Below are positions 58,998 to 64,000 of a DNA stretch of 64,000 bases, piece after piece (within the stretch, counting starts at the first letter, position 1; the number at the start of each line of letters is the position of its first letter). The stretch is taken from assembly GCA_030052745.1 (NCBI GenBank), contig JANBVO010000034.1, positions 124,001 to 188,000 of the forward strand. The letters run 5' to 3'. The position numbers were made by a program, and so were the translations under genes. The notes beneath the pieces were generated by a model, which saw only the letters and a list, made by a program, of their open reading frames with translations, did not search any database and had not been told where the DNA came from. Source of the DNA: Pleurostoma richardsiae (taxonomy: Eukaryota > Ascomycota > Sordariomycetes > Calosphaeriales > Pleurostomataceae).

Positions 58998-59752
58998 CTT
59001 GAAATCTTCTGATCATAAAACCGCGAGAACCCGATAATAGGGCCACAAGAGGCACTACGAGGCGGCAAGCACCGTAAGTTGGGCCCGGGCTTTTAGAGAC
59101 GAACATACCCGGAAGCAACCTTCGACACACACCTCTCTTTTCGGACATTGTTCGTTGCTCCTCTGCCGCGTCGGTTTTAAGCCTCGGCCTGGAAACCATA
59201 GGTCTCGCCGAGCAATCAGGACCCCGACGGCAACAAATGAGGATCCGTGGGCCACGGTCCTTGGACGACGCGACGTGCCAAGCGCCCTGCGACCCCCTTT
59301 AGCCGTGTGCAACCATGAGTGCCACTACCCCATCTCACGGCTGCCCATCCGCGTGCCATTAAGTGACCCCATGGTGTACCCCAACCGTGTCCTTTCAGTG
59401 GGTGGTTCGTATCTAGCACTCGGCGCTACCCCGCATACTCGGGAGCCAGATTTACTCCATAGTCTATGAGAGTCAAGGGCGGCCGCGCCACGGAAGTTGG
59501 GGGTCTGGGACTCTGCTGGGTTGCGGCAGTTTGAAGCACGTTCGGCAGCTCGGGGTGATGTTGCACGTCTCATGACGAGTGCTGGATAGGCGAGCCGGTG
59601 GCATTATTTTCCACCGAGGGCGTTATCTACCACATATCGTTGCGCGTAGAACCGCGTTCGCGCCTCTCCTGGTCCATTGTGCTGCGTAAGAACTTGTATT
59701 ACGTTTCTTCTCTCCTGACTACGAGTGTGGAAGTCTAGGCGTAACTGGCACG
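58998..59752. promoter_or_regulatory. divergent promoter, SDR and FAD monooxygenase
   Basis: 755 bp between divergent starts. No gene or clear binding-site cluster is recognised. The arrangement is compatible with co-regulation. Confidence 0.5.
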
Positions 59753-61291
59753 ATGACCACAGATAGCTCTGTGAAGAACACCGCCAACGGCACCAATGGT
59801 GTCAATGGCCATTCCAATGGCACGAACAAGACTGGTGTCAAAGTGATTGTCGTGGGTGCAGGTCAGTTCGCCCTTCCCGGACTCAAATTCACGACATCGC
59901 ATCTTCAATGACAAGTAAACCTGCCAAGTCTATAATCCAAGCTGACGTGGGTCAACGAACAGGCTTCGGCGGCCTATCTGCAGCCATCGAATGCCACCGC
60001 CACGGGCATGACGTCGAAATATACGAATCCTTCAAGGAGCTCAAAGTCCTTGGTGATATCATCACCTTCGGGTCCAATGCCGGCCGAATCTTCTCGAGAT
60101 GGAACAACGGCGAGGTCGCGAAGAAGATGCGCGCCATAAGCATCGATCTCAGGAAGCACGGGTTCAATATTCACAAGTTTGACACTGGCGAGATTGTTCT
60201 TAACCAGCCGACACCGGAGTATGATGCCACTGCGCCTTACTTCAATGGTCACCGGGGCGAGCTTCACGAGATTGTGTTTGAACATGCCAGAGATGAGCTG
60301 AAGATTCCGATTCATCTTGGTAGGCGGATCGAGAATTACTTCGAGGACGAGAACGAATCGGGCATCATCCTCGACAGCGGGGAAAAGGCGAGTCTTAGCC
60401 AATTGCTCTCAATGTTCCATCATGCTAATAGCACAGATAGATTGCGGGAGACGTCGTCATTGCGGCAGATGGAGTTCGCTCGAAGGCACGGAAGACGGTG
60501 CTGGGCTATGAAGACAAGCCTAAAAGCAGCGGGTACGCCGTCTGGCGTTCATGGTGAGTCTTATACCCACAACGCTATTGCATACATCTCGGTATATCAG
60601 CTGACAGGATACAAGGTTTTCAAACAAGGACATGCTCGCCGACCCTGAGACTGCAAAGTTCTGCAACAACGGTGACACCTTCAACGGTTGGATCGGCCCG
60701 GACATGCACTTCCTCTTCAGCACGATTAAGAATGGTTCCGACTGCTGCTGGGTGCTGACGCACCCGGATGAGCACGACATCGACGAGTCTTGGAGCTTCC
60801 CAGGGAAGCTGTCGGAAGTCAAGGAAGCCATCAAGGACTGGGACCCCATGTGCACGCGCATCGTCTCCAAGACCCCCGAGGAGAAGCTCGTTGACTGGAA
60901 ACTGGTCTATCGGGACCCACTCCCAACCTGGGTGAGCCCCAAGGCCAGGATCCTGCTTCTCGGCGACTCCGCTCACCCCTTCCTCCCAACCTCGGCGCAG
61001 GGTGCTGCACAAGCCATTGAGGACGGCGCAACGATAGCCGTGTGCCTCGAGCGCGGCGGGAAGAGCGGTGTACCCGCTGCTGTGAAGGCGCATGAGAAGA
61101 TACGATACGACCGCGTCAAGGCGGTGCAGAAGACGGGAGAAACGACGAGGGATAATTGGCACAAGACGGACTGGCAGAAGGTTAAGGAGAAACCCCAGAG
61201 CATTGAGTTCCCCCGTGAAGACTGGATATTGGAATTTGACGCAGAGAAGCATGCAGAGAAGGTTTTCGACGAGGTTCTTGCGCAGGCCTAG
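59753..61291 (+). CDS. FAD-dependent (salicylate hydroxylase-like) monooxygenase
   Basis: Four exons: 59753-59861, 59963-60387, 60441-60553, 60616-61291; the product is 440 aa. Introns are 101, 53 and 62 bp. The second appears to be GC-AG (GCGAGT donor, CTAAT branch, ATAG acceptor), because only this joins SGEK to IAGDVVIAADGVRSKA in frame. A short Asn/Gly-rich N-terminus precedes the dinucleotide motif VIVVGAGFGGLSAA (built across intron 1), with the ribose-binding Glu in DVEIYE. The DG motif (VIAADGVRS) and GD motif (LLLGDSAHPFLPTSAQGAAQA) are intact. These flavoproteins hydroxylate aromatic rings, or perform related oxidations, using NAD(P)H and O2. The substrate is not predictable. Neighbours (SDR, AKR, MFS) suggest a catabolic or detoxification set. 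Confidence 0.9.
60388..60440 (+). other. probable GC-AG intron in the FAD monooxygenase
   Basis: 53 bp beginning GCGAGT and ending ATAG, with a GCTAAT branch-like sequence ~15 bases before the end. Both flanks are in phase 0. I found no GT donor that would preserve the DG-motif frame, and read-through meets a TAG immediately before exon 3. Confidence 0.7.
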
Positions 61292-61528
61292 CTACCCATG
61301 TATACAGAAGACATTGTAATGGGACGACGAGTAGCACTTTTTCTTCACTTAGCAGAACACGCTTGTGACTGAGACTGCTGCGGCATCGTACAATCATCAT
61401 CAACAATATGAATGGTGGCATTACCTCCCAACTGTACTTCTGGGTCTGCAGGACTACTTAGCATCTGCTAGGAGATAACCGAGCCTCCATATCCTCTAGG
61501 TAAACCCTCGATGGGATCAGCCCACCCC

Positions 61529-63482
61529 CTAGTCAACTCTCTCAATAGTCTCAACTCCAGTCTTCTCAGAAGAAGGGACCTTCTCCAGAACGGTGACCTG
61601 GCCAACGCACTTGTACTTGCGGAACTTGCGGGCAGACAGACGGGCCTCAAACTGCAGGGGATATGAGTTAGCTTCTTTCACCAAGGGTTCGGACAAGGTG
61701 CCAAAACGCGGATCAAGTGTGAAACTCACCAGCTCGTCGATCTCTTCAAGAGTCCTGTCCTTCGTCTCTGGGAGAAAGAAGTACACCCAGACCGCTGTGA
61801 TGAGGCACGAAGGGAACCATATGTAGCCGTACTTGGGGCCCCAGTTCAGCGAGTCCGGGTTGATGAAGTACGGCGCGGTGAATGTCGTGAGCCACTATGC
61901 AGACGTATGTTAGCAATCTAATAGTTGCAGGACTGAGAAAACTGTAAATATTTGGCAGATGCTTACAGCTCCGAAGAAGGCGATGGCGGTCGACAATCCA
62001 AAGGTGTAAGAGCGCAGGCGCTGTGACGGGATTTCACCACCGGTCAGCCATGCATAGGAAGAGATCATGCCGTTGTAGCAGATGATGTAGACGACGGAGA
62101 TGCCGACAATGGCCTTGCCAGTGGACTTGGTGCCTGGATGGATATTGTAGATGATGGCGGGGACCAGTTGGGCGATGCCACAAAAGAACAGGCCGACCAT
62201 GAGGAAAATCCGCCGGCGGCCCCAACGGGTGATAACGATGCTGTTGCCGATGATGGCTACGACGCCAACAGCGGTGAGGATGCAGTTGTTCTCGAAGGCG
62301 TCGCCGACACCGGCCATCTCGAAGAAGTATGTTCCGTATGCGATCATGAACACTGATCTCTAGGTCAGCGGGCTGCTCATATAGGAAACAAGACGATTGG
62401 GAATCTGTCACGTACTCGCTCCAGATGCCGCCTGTGTCGTGATGGCGCAGATGGACAGGATCGTGCGCCGCCGGTCGATCGGGTTGCGGAACATGTCTAG
62501 AATACCCACGCCCGACTGTAACTGGAGCTCTGAGTCCAGCGCCTGCTTCATTTCGCTGAATTCCTGTGACGTGGACCAGCCCTCCGGCCTAAGCCAGTTG
62601 AGCGACCGCCTCGCCTGCTCCTCCCGTCCTCGCTCCAGGAGCCAGCGTGGAGACTCAGGGATGAAAAACAGGCCGATGGCGATGATACCAGGGACGATGT
62701 AGACGATCCCCAAGGGGACAATGTAGGAGCTGCGGCCATTATACTTGGATGTGAAGTTGTCGACGATCGAGCCGATGAGAGTACCTGCAGCATGTCAGTT
62801 GCCGTTATATTCTGCGACGGTGTCAACTCAAGAAGGATAAAGTAATTACTCACCGATCGATGTCCAACATTGGAAGACCGAGATGGCCAGTCCACGATAT
62901 CTAGCAGGGGTGCATTCCTAGATGCATTATGTGGTGAGTACAAGTGCCAATGGTCCCGTCTCTGCATAGGTGGCCTACCTGAATATAGAGTTGAGCATGT
63001 GTCATCAGGAGGCCGTTTGCCAGACCGATTATGAGCCTTCCCGCGTAGAGGCCACCCAGGCTGGTTGTGGTCTGCATGACAGCAGTCGAGACGAAGATGC
63101 CCACACAGGCAGCCCATAGCGTGAGCTTGCGGCCAAACCACATAGCCGTGACACCTGCGGAGGATGAGGCGAGAAAGGCGCCCAATGTCATCAGCGATGA
63201 GATGAGCTGCTGCCGGCCGGTAGAGATGTTCCAACCGATCGCGGTTGTCGTGCTAGGCTCTCCAAATACCTGCGAAGGGAATCAGCCAGGAAGAGGGCAA
63301 ACGACCATGTGTAGCAAAATCTTATGTGAGTCTACCTTCAGGAAGCCAATCATGGCTTGGAGACCGCCGATGATGCCAAAGTCGATCCCGTACTGGAACG
63401 GGCTCATGGACACGAGGGTCACGGCGAGAAGGCACTTCCAGTGGGCCCTCATGGGAAGTTCTGCTCCTTGCTCTGGTGCCAT
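61529..63482 (-). CDS. MFS sugar-porter-family transporter
   Basis: Seven exons on the minus strand: 63482-63336, 63269-62979, 62917-62854, 62784-62416, 62352-61967, 61894-61730, 61651-61529; the product is 514 aa. The six introns are 61-78 bp with GT-AG borders. The start is ATG 63482 (MAPEQGAELPMRAHW). Sugar-porter signatures are present: FGRKLTLW in loop 2-3, FIPESPRWLLERGREEQA after TM6, RWGRRRIFL in loop 8-9, and FLPETKDRTLEEIDEL after TM12. About twelve hydrophobic segments are expected. The last intron (78 bp) is stop-free and a multiple of three; splicing is preferred because IDEL-FEARLSARKFRKY matches the family C-terminus. The likely role is proton-coupled uptake of a sugar, quinate-like or related solute at the plasma membrane. 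It converges on the FAD monooxygenase, with 237 bp between them. Confidence 0.92.
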
Positions 63483-64000
63483 TTTAGCGGAATGGGTCAC
63501 TTTGTCTTTCCAAGATATGCTATAGTGGCTGATTTATTCCAAGTCTGAATAGAAGGAGGAAGTTGGTTCAGGGGAAGTGCCTCGGATCCATGCCCTGGTT
63601 GCCAGTATTTATGATATTGGAGCCGAGCAGCGTGGCGACCTCCTCGGGCAAGCCGTCAAAGGGTGGATGGAGGACAGCTGGGCGAGTCACAACCCGGGCG
63701 GCAACTTGCTGCTATGCGGCCGCTGTCTGCCACATGGCAGGACCGGGAATCTCCTCTGACTCGACGCGTCAGAGCACATCAGCGGGCCTGCCCTCCAATC
63801 TGTTGCGTATCAGTGAAAGCACTGTAATCTATCGGGTAGAGGCTCGCCTTGCCCACCTCATCTGGCCCGCAACTGCCGCACAGTCGTCAAGGTGACACAA
63901 ATGCCGCTCGAGGCTAGAGGGAGGAGAAGTGGGAAAGGGGGGTGTGTCTGGCAGTGGAGACAGATAGGTCACTCGGGACCGTCAAACCGCGGCCCCCCAG
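63483..64000. promoter_or_regulatory. MFS transporter 5' flank to window edge
   Basis: 518 bp upstream of the transporter start, running to the right edge. A plus-strand open frame (63563-63895) has no domain. No further gene is recognised. Confidence 0.5.

Noticed and set aside
1-64000. CRISPR arrays, bacterial-type operons, rRNA genes
   Set aside because: No regularly spaced repeats or rRNA signatures; the gene structures are clearly fungal with introns.

Overview
The window is genomic DNA of a filamentous ascomycete (Pezizomycotina, most likely a Sordariomycete). Genes carry short introns of 52-211 bp with GT-AG borders and CTAAC/CTGAC-like branch points. The gene families are typical of this group: a MedA/Acr1/Ren1 developmental regulator, an APSES cell-cycle factor, HET and Goodbye-NACHT proteins, and a GH10 xylanase with a CBM1. 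I predict sixteen protein genes, fifteen of them wholly inside the window. Exon borders were built by eye from frame, splice signals and family conservation, and every spliced CDS given here sums to a multiple of three. I found no rRNA, convincing tRNA, CRISPR array or intact transposon.

Left part (1-21 kb): the 3' end of a secreted GH10 xylanase, then the minus-strand medA-type regulator (3716-6150). Upstream of medA lies about 14.9 kb with no gene I can recognise. It holds a 22-C tract, CT- and GA-rich blocks, short tandem repeats and a perfect 20-bp palindrome.

Housekeeping core (21-53 kb): EMW1/TTC27-type TPR protein; SMY2-like GYF-domain protein (4 exons); a 1607-aa Goodbye-NACHT-TPR-zinc-finger STAND protein; cytosolic 5'-nucleotidase; SSAT-like GNAT acetyltransferase; LYR/Cup1-like protein; Mbp1-type APSES-ankyrin factor; Met8 siroheme synthase; Pep7/Vac1 FYVE protein; and the Sim4/CCAN kinetochore subunit Fta1 (CENP-L). 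Most neighbours are divergent or convergent pairs.

Right part (53-64 kb): a HET-domain gene with an apparent in-frame nonsense codon before its HET domain, followed by four genes that look like a small catabolic or detoxification group: an AKR7-like aldo-keto reductase, an SDR, an FAD monooxygenase (with a probable GC-AG intron) and a sugar-type MFS transporter.

The best candidates for new biology are the STAND/NLR-like protein with its C-terminal ZZ-like zinc module, the broken HET gene beside the oxidoreductase group, the cluster of MCB-like boxes in the divergent mbp1 promoter, and the very long regulatory-looking desert upstream of medA.
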